DNA of 64,000 nt from Candidatus Loosdrechtia aerotolerans (GCA_021646405.1 SOER01000010.1:1-64000), one strand, 5' to 3'. Positions 25,091 through 34,993 are shown, numbered from the stretch's first letter. Program-made: numbers and translations. Notes: generated from the letters alone by a model not told the origin.

Positions 25091-25660
25091 TTATTTTTCT
25101 TTTGCTGTAACAACTTCCGGTTTAACCTCTTCCAATGGTTGAATCTCAGCACCTCCCTCAACTAATTCAAAAATAACTCGAGAGGCATTATCGTTGAGTC
25201 GCCTTCCGAGCATACGCAATTTTCTGTTCCTACCCTCCATGTTATACTCAAGCACCGGTATCTTTCCTACCGTACTTCCGGATAATGCACCCAACCGGGT
25301 TCCTGATAGTTTTAATATCCTGGTATATCCACCATTCCGGTTGAAATACCGTTGTGCAATACCACCTGTTTCACGCCATTCTCCTTCACCAAACATCTTT
25401 TTTACAACGTCGGCGTTTCCTAGTCTTGCAAGAACCTGACGATAACAATGGACATATCCAGGCCTATCAGTATCTTTTTTTAACAATCCTTTTTTAGCAA
25501 TCGTAATCACCTTTTCAGCAAAGGATTTCGTCTCTTTTGCTTTTTCAACTGTCGTAATAATCCTCCCGTAGGTAAAAAGGCTATTCGCAATATTTTGCCT
25601 TAACGCCTTCCTGTGGGCAGCGGTTCTCGATAAATGTCTTCCCCTCATTCTGTGTCTCAT
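25091..25660 (-). CDS. rplQ: 50S ribosomal protein L17
   Basis: bL17 lines the peptide exit tunnel region. The protein starts M-R-H-R-M-R-G-R-H-L-S-R-T-A-A-H-R-K-A-L, which is the family opening. At 189 residues it is about 60 longer than the E. coli protein; the extra C-terminal part (V-I-F-E-L-V-E-G-G-A-E-I-Q then acidic and lysine-rich) is an extension seen in various phyla. It is the last gene of the block, four bases after rpoA. Confidence 0.97.
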   Translation of the reverse strand: MRHRMRGRHLSRTAAHRKALRQNIANSLFTYGRIITTVEKAKETKSFAEKVITIAKKGLLKKDTDRPGYVHCYRQVLARLGNADVVKKMFGEGEWRETGGIAQRYFNRNGGYTRILKLSGTRLGALSGSTVGKIPVLEYNMEGRNRKLRMLGRRLNDNASRVIFELVEGGAEIQPLEEVKPEVVTAKEK

Positions 25661-25664
25661 AGAA

Positions 25665-26681
25665 TTACCCTTTCACTTTTTCTATCTGTTTCGTTGGCAG
25701 AGGCATTCCTATCGATAAATTCAGCTGCGCTAACTTTTTCTTTACCTCTTTTAACGTTGTTTTACCAAAATTTTTAATCCTGAGAAGTTGATCCTCTGTC
25801 TTTGAAATAAGATCTCCCACAGTTACAATGTTTGCAGTTTCAAGACAGTTGGAAGCCCTTACCGATAAATCTAACTCACTGATTGGCATATTAAGCTTTT
25901 TATTAAGCTCCTCTTCGGATATCTCCGGAGAAAATTCAACCCCTATTCTCTTTTCGACCTGTTGCAGTTCTCTGCCAATTTCAAAGTACTGGATAAACGG
26001 ATTTAAATGTTTCCTCATGATCTTTGCAGCCTCAACAATGGCCATTTCAGGTGAAATTACGCCGTTCGTCCATACCTCCATAATTAACCTGTCATAATTT
26101 GTCCGCCTACCAACGCGTGTCTCTTCTATAGAAAAACGGACATTCCTGACAGGAGAGAATAAAGAATCAATTGCTATTAATCCGATCTCCTGTTCCTCAG
26201 GCTCATACTCCTCTACTGTCACATATCCGCGCCCTTTCTGTACATGCATCTCTACGTTAAAATCTACATCTTCAGAAAGTGTTGCAATATGCAAATCTCC
26301 ATTCATGATTTCTACGGTAGCATCGGTAATAATATCTTTTGCCTTCACCTCACCCTTTTTATTTGTTTCGATCCTTACCACTTTAGGTTCATCAGTGTGA
26401 AGTTTAACAACAAGATTTTTTATATTCAATATTATATCCGTCACGTCTTCAACAACACCGGGAATATACGTGAATTCGTGACTGATATTATTTATTTTAA
26501 CAGATACTACGGCGCTTCCCTCTAATGAAGACAACAAAACTCTTCTTAAGCTGTTCCCTATACTGGTACCAAAACCACGTTCAAAAGGAGCAGCTATAAA
26601 CTTACCATATTTATCGGTCAGAGTCTCTCTCTCCACATTTAAACTGACTGGAAGCTCAAGACCTCTCCACCTTATCCGCAT
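25665..26681 (-). CDS. rpoA: DNA-directed RNA polymerase subunit alpha
   Basis: The 338-residue alpha subunit has the dimerising N-terminal domain ([22 protein letters not shown] family motif near 28-49) and the DNA/activator-binding C-terminal domain from about 260 ([14 protein letters not shown], then [10 protein letters not shown]). Length is normal. A 127-base gap ahead of it is the largest in the alpha part of the block and could hold an internal promoter, though only a -10-like TATAAT is visible. Confidence 0.98.
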   Translation of the reverse strand: MRIRWRGLELPVSLNVERETLTDKYGKFIAAPFERGFGTSIGNSLRRVLLSSLEGSAVVSVKINNISHEFTYIPGVVEDVTDIILNIKNLVVKLHTDEPKVVRIETNKKGEVKAKDIITDATVEIMNGDLHIATLSEDVDFNVEMHVQKGRGYVTVEEYEPEEQEIGLIAIDSLFSPVRNVRFSIEETRVGRRTNYDRLIMEVWTNGVISPEMAIVEAAKIMRKHLNPFIQYFEIGRELQQVEKRIGVEFSPEISEEELNKKLNMPISELDLSVRASNCLETANIVTVGDLISKTEDQLLRIKNFGKTTLKEVKKKLAQLNLSIGMPLPTKQIEKVKG

Positions 26682-26808
26682 ATTTTCCCCCTAATCCATT
26701 AATAAGGGATTAAAAATAAGTTAACCATCCGGTTTGAATATTATAAAAAATATAATTCCGCGAGGCTTTTTGGGCTATACAACTGGGAATGAACATATAG
26801 ACATATTT

Positions 26809-27435
26809 TTATTTGGAACACAACTCTACGATTAACTGCTCTTGAATAGGGACTGAAACATCATCCCGATTAGGAAGTTGTGTTACTACTCCCCCCTGTT
26901 CATCTCCTCGGAAATCTATCCAAGCAGGAATATTTCGGCCTCTGACTAATTCGATATTCTGTTTTATTATGTTCAAACTTGATTCTACGTTCCTCGGCTT
27001 TACAACGTCCCCGGCTTTTACCAAATAAGAAGGAATATCCACTTTTTTATCATTGACAGTTATATGACCGTGCCTGATAATTTGTCTTGCATTTGCTCTT
27101 GAAGGGGCAAATGAAATTAAATACAGAACATTATCTAACCTTCTCTCGAGCATATTTAGCAGATTTTCACCGGTATTTCCTTTTTGCTTTTCAGCTTTCT
27201 CATAATAATTTCGAAACTGCCTTTCCAGAATTCCGTAAAAACGTTTTAGCTTCTGTTTTTCCCTGAATTGAAAACCATATTTCGATAATTTTCCCCTACT
27301 CCAGCTGCTTTTGCCGGGCGGATATTTACGCCTTGTAACCCCGCATTTCACTGTCTCACACCGGATTCCCTTTAAGAATAACTTTTCACCTTCTCTTCTG
27401 CACAATCTGCATTTTGGATCTGCGTATCTTGCCAT
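26809..27435 (-). CDS. rpsD: 30S ribosomal protein S4, zinc-binding type
   Basis: uS4 nucleates 30S assembly by binding 16S rRNA. The 208-residue protein carries four cysteines near the N-terminus (Cys9, Cys12, Cys26, Cys31), which is the zinc-binding C+ form, then the S4 RNA-binding domain (M-L-E-R-R-L-D-N-V-L-Y near 93-103, and R-Q-I-I-R-H-G-H-I near 117-125). Confidence 0.97.
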   Translation of the reverse strand: MARYADPKCRLCRREGEKLFLKGIRCETVKCGVTRRKYPPGKSSWSRGKLSKYGFQFREKQKLKRFYGILERQFRNYYEKAEKQKGNTGENLLNMLERRLDNVLYLISFAPSRANARQIIRHGHITVNDKKVDIPSYLVKAGDVVKPRNVESSLNIIKQNIELVRGRNIPAWIDFRGDEQGGVVTQLPNRDDVSVPIQEQLIVELCSK

Positions 27436-27480
27436 ATTGTTCCTTTCTAGAGCCTCACTTTAAATCTAATCAAGTCCTGC

Positions 27481-27861
27481 TCATACCCTGCGTTTTTTCC
27501 TCGGCCGACAACCATTATGAGGAAGCGGAGTAACATCTTCAATCGCTTTAAGGGTCAATCCTGCCGCTTGAAGCGCTGTAATTGCAGATTCTCTACCAGG
27601 GCCTGGCCCTTTAACCCTAACCTCAATTTCTTGGATTCCATATTTTCTGGCTTTTTCAGCTGCACTGGCAGCTGCCTTTTGAGCTGCAAATGGAGTACTC
27701 TTCCGCGATCCTTTAAAGCCAACCGTGCCTGCACTTGCCCAGCATATTGCCTCACCATTGATATCGGAAATCGTCACGTAAGTGTTATTGAATGTTGCTT
27801 TAATATTTGCAACCGCCCGTACGATATTATGCCTAACTTTTTTCTTAACAGCCGCCGACAT
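27481..27861 (-). CDS. rpsK: 30S ribosomal protein S11
   Basis: uS11 sits on the platform of the small subunit near the mRNA exit. The 126-residue frame has N-N-T-Y-V-T-I-S-D near 26-34, the [11 protein letters not shown] motif, G-P-G-P-G-R-E and the C-terminal [18 protein letters not shown]. Length is standard. In this genome it is separated from rpsM by a methyltransferase gene. Confidence 0.97.
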   Translation of the reverse strand: MSAAVKKKVRHNIVRAVANIKATFNNTYVTISDINGEAICWASAGTVGFKGSRKSTPFAAQKAAASAAEKARKYGIQEIEVRVKGPGPGRESAITALQAAGLTLKAIEDVTPLPHNGCRPRKKRRV

Positions 27862-27918
27862 AGCTTTTTCTATCCCTCTAATAATAAAACATTTATTGTG
27901 TTAACTTTAATACTTTTT

Positions 27919-28725
27919 TCAATTTAATTCAAACTCAGTAAAATAATTTTCCAAAATGAAATTTGCATGAAATATCTCGTTGAGCTTTTTATACGTATTC
28001 ATATTACACTTTGCATCACCTTTTTTTTTACGCGCTATAATCATGAGATTTTTAGGTGTAAACTTAGGTGATGCAACTTCGGTCAATTTCACATGATAAC
28101 CGGCACCCGTCAAAAACTGTGCTCTCAAAGCTTCTGTTAAAATATCAGCAAAGCGATATCTCAACAATCCAAAATCTGTTATATCAACCAAGGGATGCCC
28201 CCGCTTCAAACGTCCCCTTACCTGGCCTTCACAACAAGGGACAACAACAATGTGTTTTGCTTTCAGCTTAATTCCTTTAGCAATAGCTTCATCGGTTGCA
28301 ATATCACATGCATGCAATGCCAAAACCACGTCAACCGGCTTCTCGGGCTGGGCGTCAATAATCCTGCTCCCGACGAATTTCATATTCTCATAACCAAGAG
28401 TATCCCTGATCTGATCACACTTCTCGATTAACGTTTGGTTGAAATCTACCCCATAAAAGAACGTATTTATCTGAAATCGCTTTGAAAGAATATAATTTAT
28501 AGCAAAAGACAAATATGACTTGCCGCACGAACATTCCAAAAACACAACTTCCTTATTTGCCGGATAGTTTTGAACGATCTGTATAACCTGCTCGCAAAAT
28601 CCAACCACTTCATTAAACTTCTTTATTCTCCGCTCATTGCCTAACTGCTCTATGTTTAGGGCTATAGCTCTCAAAAACTCTTTATCTGATCTTAACTCTT
28701 CTGCTATAGTTTTTGTATACCCCAT
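27919..28725 (-). CDS. SAM-dependent methyltransferase (PF13679-like) inside the alpha operon
   Basis: The 268-residue protein has a Rossmann-type methyltransferase core: motif I F-L-E-C-S-C-G-K-S-Y-L-S near 70-81, an acidic strand-2 end in Y-G-V-D-F-N near 99-104, A-L-H-A-C-D-I-A-T-D-E-A near 143-154 and V-V-P-C-C near 169-173. The Leu-His-Ala-Cys-Asp and Pro-Cys-Cys motifs match the GSTCD-like PF13679 family as I remember it. Target is unknown. It lies between rpsM (36 bases upstream) and rpsK (57 bases downstream) on the same strand, so it must be transcribed with them; a ribosomal protein, rRNA or translation-factor substrate is an inference from position only. Confidence 0.72.
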   Translation of the reverse strand: MGYTKTIAEELRSDKEFLRAIALNIEQLGNERRIKKFNEVVGFCEQVIQIVQNYPANKEVVFLECSCGKSYLSFAINYILSKRFQINTFFYGVDFNQTLIEKCDQIRDTLGYENMKFVGSRIIDAQPEKPVDVVLALHACDIATDEAIAKGIKLKAKHIVVVPCCEGQVRGRLKRGHPLVDITDFGLLRYRFADILTEALRAQFLTGAGYHVKLTEVASPKFTPKNLMIIARKKKGDAKCNMNTYKKLNEIFHANFILENYFTEFELN

Positions 28726-28761
28726 ATATTTTCTTCATAACTTATTGCTTAATAAAGCAGA

Positions 28762-29145
28762 TTAACCGAGTTCTTTAACACTCTTCTTACCAGCAACTGT
28801 TTTCTTACGTCCTTTTCTCGTGCGTGCATTAGTCTTCGTCCTTTGCCCTCTTACTGGTAAACCGAATCTGTGGCGCATACCTCTATAGCTACCAATGCTC
28901 TTCAAACGTGATATATTCTGTGTTTCCTGTCTGCGCAAATGACCTTCAATTGAAAAATTTCGTTCAATATAAACACCAACCGAACTAAGCTGGTCTTCAT
29001 GAAGATCCTTTGCGCGAATCCCTTCATCGATATTCAGGTCTTTCAATATCTTCTGGGATAACGACCTCCCTATTCCATAAATATAGGTAAGTGCAACAAC
29101 TATCCTTTTATCTGCGGGAATATCAGTTCCTGCAATTCTCGGCAT
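28762..29145 (-). CDS. rpsM: 30S ribosomal protein S13
   Basis: uS13 forms the head contacts to the large subunit and tRNAs. The 127-residue frame has the opening [15 protein letters not shown] near 23-27, [19 protein letters not shown] and the basic tail. Confidence 0.97.
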   Translation of the reverse strand: MPRIAGTDIPADKRIVVALTYIYGIGRSLSQKILKDLNIDEGIRAKDLHEDQLSSVGVYIERNFSIEGHLRRQETQNISRLKSIGSYRGMRHRFGLPVRGQRTKTNARTRKGRKKTVAGKKSVKELG

Positions 29146-29189
29146 TTATTATATTCCTTTCTCTATAGAACAAAAACCTATAAACACAA

Positions 29190-29303
29190 TTATCCTTGTC
29201 TTTGCTTATGACGAGGATTAGAGCAGATTACACGGATAACGTTTTTCCTTCGTATAATTTTACAATTCTCACAAATTCTTTTAACAGAAGCCCTTACTTT
29301 CAT
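29190..29303 (-). CDS. rpmJ: 50S ribosomal protein L36
   Basis: A 37-codon frame encodes bL36: [16 protein letters not shown], with the zinc ligands C-x2-C, a third Cys in V-I-C-S-N and a His in P-R-H-K, i.e. the zinc-binding form. It lies in its usual place between infA and rpsM. Confidence 0.96.
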   Translation of the reverse strand: MKVRASVKRICENCKIIRRKNVIRVICSNPRHKQRQG

Positions 29304-29343
29304 AATCCATTATCCTGTCAAATATGTAAATTTATATCTATTA

Positions 29344-29562
29344 TTATATTTGCCTATAAACAATTCTGCCCCTATCAAGATCATAAGGTGACATTTCAAT
29401 AACAACTTTATCACCAGGCAAAATCTTAATAAAGTGCATTCTCATCTTACCTGAAACATGTGCAAGTACTTTATGTCCATTCGGCAACTCTACCCAAAAC
29501 ATTGCATTGGGAAGCGCTTCTTTCACAACTGCTTCAACCCTTATCGGCTCTTCTTTTGCCAT
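29344..29562 (-). CDS. infA: Translation initiation factor IF-1
   Basis: The 72-residue S1-type OB-fold protein has the family pattern ([15 protein letters not shown], then [12 protein letters not shown]). IF-1 blocks the A site during initiation. It lies 25 bases after map. Confidence 0.97.
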   Translation of the reverse strand: MAKEEPIRVEAVVKEALPNAMFWVELPNGHKVLAHVSGKMRMHFIKILPGDKVVIEMSPYDLDRGRIVYRQI

Positions 29563-29587
29563 AATCTACCACTTACCCTAGCATTTT

Positions 29588-30340
29588 TTATTTTGTCAGA
29601 ATATCTGCCCCTGCCTCAGTAACAACAACTGTATGTTCGAAATGAGCGGATAACTTTCTATCTTTCGTAACAACAGTCCACTTATTTTTAAGAACCTCGG
29701 TATCAGGCCCCCCCATACAGATCATCGGTTCAATAGCAATTGTTACCCCCGACATCAAAATCTCATCTGCTTCTAGTAATGATTTATTCACAAAATTTGG
29801 CACTTGGGGGTCCTCATGCATACACCTACCAACTCCGTGGCCTGTATAATTTCTTATAACTGAATAACCGTTCTTTTCAACATAGTCCTGTACTGTTCCT
29901 GAAATTACCGATAATTTTACATTTGCCTTAAGAGCCTGGATCGCTAAAGAGAGCGATTTTTCACAAACATCAATAAGCCTTTGAGCCTCAAGACTAATTT
30001 CTCCTATCGGTATAGTCACAGCTGCATCCGCAATGTACTTTTTATATCCAACACCAACATCAACACTAAGGATATCACCATCCCTTAATTTTCTTTGGTC
30101 TGGAATACCATGAACAACCTCTTCATTAACGGATGCACATATGCTTTTGGGAAACCCCCTATACCCCTTAAAAACAGGAACACCGCCATGCCCCAGAATA
30201 TATTTTTCAATCTCATTATTTAAAAAATCCGTCGTTATATCCTTTTTTGCAATTTCTTTCGCTAGTTTTAATGCACCTGCTGTAATTTTCCCAGCGGCCC
30301 TCATTAGCTCTATCTCTCGGGGCGATTTTCTTATTATCAA
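29588..30340 (-). CDS. map: Methionine aminopeptidase, type I
   Basis: The 250-residue enzyme removes initiator methionine. Its five metal ligands are visible: Asp in S-V-D-V-G near 93-97, Asp in I-A-D-A-A, His in G-H-G-V-G-R near 168, Glu in A-I-E-P-M and Glu in F-E-H-T. It lacks the N-terminal zinc-finger extension. The start is TTG 30340 with GGTGGAG upstream. It lies in the conserved adk-map-infA order. Confidence 0.96.
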   Translation of the reverse strand: MIIRKSPREIELMRAAGKITAGALKLAKEIAKKDITTDFLNNEIEKYILGHGGVPVFKGYRGFPKSICASVNEEVVHGIPDQRKLRDGDILSVDVGVGYKKYIADAAVTIPIGEISLEAQRLIDVCEKSLSLAIQALKANVKLSVISGTVQDYVEKNGYSVIRNYTGHGVGRCMHEDPQVPNFVNKSLLEADEILMSGVTIAIEPMICMGGPDTEVLKNKWTVVTKDRKLSAHFEHTVVVTEAGADILTK

Positions 30341-30365
30341 ATCACGCTACTCCACCATCATAGAT

Positions 30366-31022
30366 TTATTTCTTACAGTGATCATTAATGGTACTCAATA
30401 TATTCTCTGTTATTTTCTCAATACTTTCGTCGCTCTGTATTTCCTCTAAAATACCATTCTTTCTGTAATACGCTATTAAATCTTCTGTTTGTTCTCGATA
30501 AACTCTCAATCTTTCCAATATTGTTTCCGGTTTATCATCTGCACGCTGGCTCAGAACACCGCCGCATTTATCACAAACTCCCTCTTTTGCCGAAGGGACA
30601 TATACCATATGATAGTTTGCCCCACAATTACCACATGTTCTTCTACCAGATAAACGAAGGACAACATTTTGCTGTGACACGGCGAAATAAAACACAAGAT
30701 CTAATTTATTACCAAGTCTTTCCAGCACTTCATCCAGAACTTTCGCCTGAGAAAGCGTTCTGGGAAATCCATCCAAGATAAACCCGCTACTACAATCGTT
30801 TTTTACAATACGGTCTTTGATAATATCAACAACAATCTGGTCGGGTACCAGGAGACCTTTTTCGATATGGCTTTGGGCTTTCACTCCGGTCTCAGTACCA
30901 CTCTCCACCGCTTCGCGCAGTAAATTTCCAGAAGAAACATGTGGTATTTTTTTTTCTCTGCTAACCGTTTCCGCTTGTGTTCCTTTACCAGCCCCCGGAG
31001 GCCCAAGAAATACGATCCTCAT
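30366..31022 (-). CDS. adk: Adenylate kinase, zinc-lid type
   Basis: The 218-residue enzyme interconverts ATP+AMP and 2 ADP. It has the P-loop G-P-P-G-A-G-K-G-T at 7-15, D-G-F-P-R-T near 84-89, and a LID with C-G-N-C near 131-134 and C-D-K-C near 151-154 that binds structural zinc. The start overlaps the secY stop by four bases. Confidence 0.97.
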   Translation of the reverse strand: MRIVFLGPPGAGKGTQAETVSREKKIPHVSSGNLLREAVESGTETGVKAQSHIEKGLLVPDQIVVDIIKDRIVKNDCSSGFILDGFPRTLSQAKVLDEVLERLGNKLDLVFYFAVSQQNVVLRLSGRRTCGNCGANYHMVYVPSAKEGVCDKCGGVLSQRADDKPETILERLRVYREQTEDLIAYYRKNGILEEIQSDESIEKITENILSTINDHCKK

Positions 31023-32401
31023 CCCATTCTTCCTCTGATCCTTGCTCCTCCGCTTAAAAAGCCACTATATTGTCTCATAACCATATGCGACTCTATTCGC
31101 TGGACCATATCAAGCGCCACACCAACAATGATAAGTAATCCTGTTCCTCCATAGAAACCAGCAATAGCCCGGTTAAGATCAAACCCTCCGGCTACCAGTT
31201 TGGGCAAGATAGCTATTAACGCGAGAAACGCCGCCCCGGCCAAAGTAATTTTACCCATAATACCCTCCAGGTACTCTGCTGTTCTATGCCCAGGCCTAAT
31301 GCCAGGTATAAAACTTCCGTAATCTTTCATATTACTCGACATCTCTCTCGGATTAAATTGTATGGCAGTCCAAAAATAACAGAAGAATGTTATCAGCAAA
31401 ATATACAGGATTACGTAAACCACACCATCCTGCAGAACGTCAGCAAGGCGAGAAGTTATCCAATAACCAAAAGTTCCAGGTTCCAGCCGTGTTTGTATAC
31501 CTTGCATAATGGCAGCGGGAAAGATTAATAACGATTGAGCAAATATAATGGGCATTACACCGGCCTGGTTTACCCTTAGAGGTAAAAAATGTCTTTGCCC
31601 TCCGTACACCTTCCTTCCACGGGTATGTTTTGCTTGCTGAACCGGTATTCTCCTTTGACCCTGCGTAATATATACAACACCGCCAACTATTGTAAGAAAC
31701 ATACCCAGGAGAACTATCAGTTTCACAATGCCAATTTGATGTTCTGCTGGTGTTACTGAAAAGGTAAAGTTTTGCATTACTTGAGAAAAAGCCCATGGTA
31801 AGCGATCTATAATACTTATCATGATTACAATCGATATACCACTCCCTATACCATACTCTTCAATTTGTTCACCGATCCACATCAATGTCATTGTTCCGGT
31901 TGTTAAGAGGAGCGCTGCCATCATCTGAAATCCTATGCCTTGTATATGCGTAGGAATAACAGGAACTCCGTTAAATTCAACCGCATATAATGTCCTCGTC
32001 ATTACAAATGCCTGAAATAGGCAGAGCCCGACAGTCGCAAGACGCGTATACTGGTTAATTTTTTTCCTACCAACTTCACCCTCTTTTTGCAATCTTTCAA
32101 GATATGGTATAACACCCACCAATAACTGGAATATAATTGATGCACTTATATAGGGCATAACCCCTAGACCAAATATCGCACCTGAAGCTAAAGCACCACC
32201 AGCAAACATATCAACCAGTCCTAATAACTGACCAACTCCTGTTTGTGTAAACTGGTTAAAATATGATTTTAGCACTGTCGTGTCAATCCCTGGAATAGGG
32301 ATGTAAACGCCAACCCGGCATAACGCTATCAGCCCGAGGGTAATCAACACCTTCCTGCGTAGCTCTGGGATTCTAAAAATGTTTCCAAACTGTTCAATCA
32401 T
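31019..32401 (-). CDS. secY: Preprotein translocase subunit SecY
   Basis: The 460-residue channel subunit has ten hydrophobic helices, the P-G-I-D plug-region opening near 37-40, G-L-G-V-M-P-Y-I-S-A-S-I-I near 79-91, and the cytoplasmic R-R-I-P-V-Q near 251-256. SecY forms the membrane pore with SecE and SecG. Its ends overlap rplO and adk by four bases each, indicating translational coupling. Confidence 0.98.
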   Translation of the reverse strand: MIEQFGNIFRIPELRRKVLITLGLIALCRVGVYIPIPGIDTTVLKSYFNQFTQTGVGQLLGLVDMFAGGALASGAIFGLGVMPYISASIIFQLLVGVIPYLERLQKEGEVGRKKINQYTRLATVGLCLFQAFVMTRTLYAVEFNGVPVIPTHIQGIGFQMMAALLLTTGTMTLMWIGEQIEEYGIGSGISIVIMISIIDRLPWAFSQVMQNFTFSVTPAEHQIGIVKLIVLLGMFLTIVGGVVYITQGQRRIPVQQAKHTRGRKVYGGQRHFLPLRVNQAGVMPIIFAQSLLIFPAAIMQGIQTRLEPGTFGYWITSRLADVLQDGVVYVILYILLITFFCYFWTAIQFNPREMSSNMKDYGSFIPGIRPGHRTAEYLEGIMGKITLAGAAFLALIAILPKLVAGGFDLNRAIAGFYGGTGLLIIVGVALDMVQRIESHMVMRQYSGFLSGGARIRGRMG

Positions 32402-32844
32402 GATAGAACCTTTACTTCTCCACCTGCCGCCTTAATCTTTTCAATGGCAGACTGGCTAAATTTATTTGCAATAACGGTTAAAGGATTCTTAAGTTCACCT
32501 TCCCCCAGGATTTTAATACCGTTCTCCCGGACCTTTTTCACTAGACCGACTTCCTTTAACTTCTCTACATTCACAATGGTACCTTTTTCCATATCAGTGA
32601 GGTCTTTTAAATTAATTATTGTATATCTTTTCTTAAACGGATTATTAAACCCTCTTTTTGGTATTCGGCGAAACAGCGGAGTCTGCCCCCCTTCAAATTG
32701 TATACTCGTTTCATTACCCGATCTTGCAGTAGCACCTTTACCACCTTTTCCTGAGGTTTTTCCCATACCAGACCCCCTACCCCGCCCTACTCTTTTTTTA
32801 TGCTTTCTCGGGTAAGGAATTGCTTTTACATCATTGAGATTCAT
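32398..32844 (-). CDS. rplO: 50S ribosomal protein L15
   Basis: uL15 is a late assembly protein of the large subunit. The 148-residue frame has the basic glycine-rich start (R-V-G-R-G-R-G-S-G-M-G-K-T near 20-32), G-G-Q-T-P-L-F-R-R-I-P-K-R-G-F near 53-67 and a globular C-terminus. It overlaps rpsE directly; no rpmD (L30) gene lies between them. Confidence 0.97.
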   Translation of the reverse strand: MNLNDVKAIPYPRKHKKRVGRGRGSGMGKTSGKGGKGATARSGNETSIQFEGGQTPLFRRIPKRGFNNPFKKRYTIINLKDLTDMEKGTIVNVEKLKEVGLVKKVRENGIKILGEGELKNPLTVIANKFSQSAIEKIKAAGGEVKVLS

Positions 32845-33326
32845 TCTATCTTCACTCCCCTTAATTCCTCAACTTCATGTTTCGTCCTTAAAGCCTGCAA
32901 TCCCTGAAGTGTTGCTTTTGCTACATTTAAGGGATTTCTTCTCCCAAAACATTTTGTTAAGATATTTTTAATCCCTACTGATTCAAGCACGGCCCGAGCC
33001 GAAGCACCAGCCTTAATTCCTGTTCCCGGCAAGGCTGGCTGCATATAAACATTAGCGGCCTTATATTTTCCCCATATTAAATGGGGTATCGTATCTCCGA
33101 CGAGAGGAACTTTAATCATCTGTCTCTTTGCCTCTTTAACCGCTTTGCTTACGGCATTTGGCACCTCACGGGCTTTACCAAAACCTATACCAACACTACC
33201 TTTCTTATCACCGACAACAACAAGGGCGCTAAAACTCATTGATTTACCTCCCTTGGTTACTGTGGTGCACCGGTTAATCCTCACAACCGTTTCTTCTAAA
33301 TTAACAGGTTCTTCCAAACGTCCCAA
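32841..33326 (-). CDS. rpsE: 30S ribosomal protein S5
   Basis: uS5 lies at the mRNA entry site and influences fidelity. The 161-residue protein has V-V-R-I-N-R-C-T-T-V-T-K-G-G near 14-27 and the S5 signature around 25-57 (F-S-A-L-V-V-V-G-D-K-K-G-S-V-G-I-G), then the second domain. The start is TTG 33326 with AAGGAG seven bases upstream. Confidence 0.97.
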   Translation of the reverse strand: MGRLEEPVNLEETVVRINRCTTVTKGGKSMSFSALVVVGDKKGSVGIGFGKAREVPNAVSKAVKEAKRQMIKVPLVGDTIPHLIWGKYKAANVYMQPALPGTGIKAGASARAVLESVGIKNILTKCFGRRNPLNVAKATLQGLQALRTKHEVEELRGVKIE

Positions 33327-33356
33327 GTGATTCTCCTTGTAAGAACAAATACTTAT

Positions 33357-33725
33357 TTAAAACTCTAAGTTATTCTTTCGTGCACTTTCAGCTAATGCTT
33401 TTATTCTTCCGTGGTATTTACTACTACCTTTATCGAATACAACTTTTGTAATTCCTTTACTCCTCGCTTCCTCGGCAATCTTCTTTCCCACGATATCTGC
33501 GGCTGCCACATTCCCTCCGCATTGAATTTGCGATCTGACATCGGGACTGAGTGTTGATGCAGATACGATGGTTTTTCCTTCAATATCATTAATAATTTGA
33601 CAATAAATATGCTTTAGGCTGCGATATACGCTTAGCCGAGGCCTTTCACTCGTTCCCACAACCTTACGCCTGATCCTTAAATGCCGTCTGGTCCTTTTAC
33701 GTAATTTTTCTTTAATTCGATCCAT
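33357..33725 (-). CDS. rplR: 50S ribosomal protein L18
   Basis: uL18 binds 5S rRNA. The 122-residue frame has a basic N-terminus ([12 protein letters not shown]), R-P-R-L-S-V-Y-R-S near 28-36, and the C-terminal [13 protein letters not shown] near 104-116. Normal length and place. Confidence 0.97.
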   Translation of the reverse strand: MDRIKEKLRKRTRRHLRIRRKVVGTSERPRLSVYRSLKHIYCQIINDIEGKTIVSASTLSPDVRSQIQCGGNVAAADIVGKKIAEEARSKGITKVVFDKGSSKYHGRIKALAESARKNNLEF

Positions 33726-33754
33726 GGTTAAACCTATGTATAAGAGATAAGATA

Positions 33755-34318
33755 TTAAGCACCGCCCGATGTTAAAGCCTTTCCGGCTTTTCTTCTAATA
33801 ACCTCATTTTCATATTTGATACCCATACCCTTATAAGGCTCTGGTGGTTTCGTCCTCCTAATTTCTGCAGAGAACTGCCCTACTATTTGCTTGTCAACAC
33901 CAGAAACAGTCAGCCTAACGGGATTCGTAGGGTTTTTAATTTCTACCTTTATCCCATCTGGAATCGCTAATCGGTTAGGATGTGTATACCCTACCGATAG
34001 AACAAGGTCTTTGCCCTGTACCTTCGCTGTATATCCAAGCCCAACAATTTCTAAGTTCTTGGAATAACCAGTTGTAACACCTTTAATCATGCTTGCAACT
34101 ATTGAACGCGTTAAGCCATGTAAAGCTTTATAAAATTTTTCATCCGACGATCTCTTTACAAGAATTTGCCCATTATCTGGGTTAAACGTTATGCAAATTT
34201 CAGGATGAAAAGTCCGACTTATTTTCCCGCCTGGCCCTTCAACGTTCAAAGCGTTATCATGAAGCACTATTTTTACATCTTTTGGAACTTTAACAGGTTG
34301 TTTTCCGATACGAGACAT
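33755..34318 (-). CDS. rplF: 50S ribosomal protein L6
   Basis: uL6 lies by the factor-binding site. The 187-residue frame has two repeated alpha/beta domains, begins M-S-R-I-G-K-Q-P-V, and carries the C-terminal [11 protein letters not shown] near 155-165. Confidence 0.97.
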   Translation of the reverse strand: MSRIGKQPVKVPKDVKIVLHDNALNVEGPGGKISRTFHPEICITFNPDNGQILVKRSSDEKFYKALHGLTRSIVASMIKGVTTGYSKNLEIVGLGYTAKVQGKDLVLSVGYTHPNRLAIPDGIKVEIKNPTNPVRLTVSGVDKQIVGQFSAEIRRTKPPEPYKGMGIKYENEVIRRKAGKALTSGGA

Positions 34319-34342
34319 ACAAAATCCTCTCTTGAGAGCTAC

Positions 34343-34744
34343 CTAGTATACCACACAGAGAAGCTCACCGCCTATATTTGCCTTCCTACAATCTTTATCA
34401 CTAACAATCCCTTTTGACGTGGAATATATAGCTGTCCCCATGCCACCAAAAACCTTACTGATATTCCCTGCCTTTATATAGATCCGCCTACCCGACTTAC
34501 TTACCTTTTCAAGATGGTTAATAACCCTCTGCCTTAGAGGACCATATTTCAGATAAACCCTTACGGTATTCTTATTATTTCCGATGGAAAATTCTTTATA
34601 ATCTTTTATAAAACCATCCTCTTGTAATACTCTCAATATTGCCAGCTTCAGCTTTGAAGATGGTATATCGACTGATTCCCATCTATTCATATTCGCATTT
34701 CTGATACGTGTAAGCATATCAGCAATTGGATCTGTCATAGACAT
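34343..34744 (-). CDS. rpsH: 30S ribosomal protein S8
   Basis: uS8 is a core 16S-binding protein. The 133-residue frame has T-D-P-I-A-D-M-L-T-R-I-R-N-A near 4-17 and the conserved G-G-M-G-T-A-I-Y-S-T-S-K-G-I near 99-112. A second ATG two codons in (34738) could be the true start. Confidence 0.97.
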   Translation of the reverse strand: MSMTDPIADMLTRIRNANMNRWESVDIPSSKLKLAILRVLQEDGFIKDYKEFSIGNNKNTVRVYLKYGPLRQRVINHLEKVSKSGRRIYIKAGNISKVFGGMGTAIYSTSKGIVSDKDCRKANIGGELLCVVY

Positions 34745-34798
34745 ATACTTTATTCCTTACTATAACGGTATATTATACTTTTTATTATGTAACAGATT

Positions 34799-34984
34799 TT
34801 ACCAACTCGCCTTCTTGACCCCGGGAATTTCGCCCTTAGAAGCTAAGTTTCTAAAACAAATTCTACAGATTTGAAATTTACGGTAGTAAGCTCTTCCACG
34901 CCCGCACAGATTACATCTGTGATATTTCCTTGTTTTATATTTGGGTTCTTTTTTTGATTTTTCTACCAGACATTTCCTCGCCAT
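34799..34984 (-). CDS. rpsN: 30S ribosomal protein S14, type Z
   Basis: A 61-residue uS14 of the short zinc-binding form: C-N-L-C-G-R near 24-29 and C-R-I-C near 39-42 supply four cysteines, and the C-terminus ends G-V-K-K-A-S-W as in this class. Confidence 0.97.
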   Translation of the reverse strand: MARKCLVEKSKKEPKYKTRKYHRCNLCGRGRAYYRKFQICRICFRNLASKGEIPGVKKASW

Positions 34985-34993
34985 TCATACTCC

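Noticed and set aside
26682-26808. Promoter ahead of rpoA
   Set aside because: A TATAAT is present but no -35 box lies at a usable distance.
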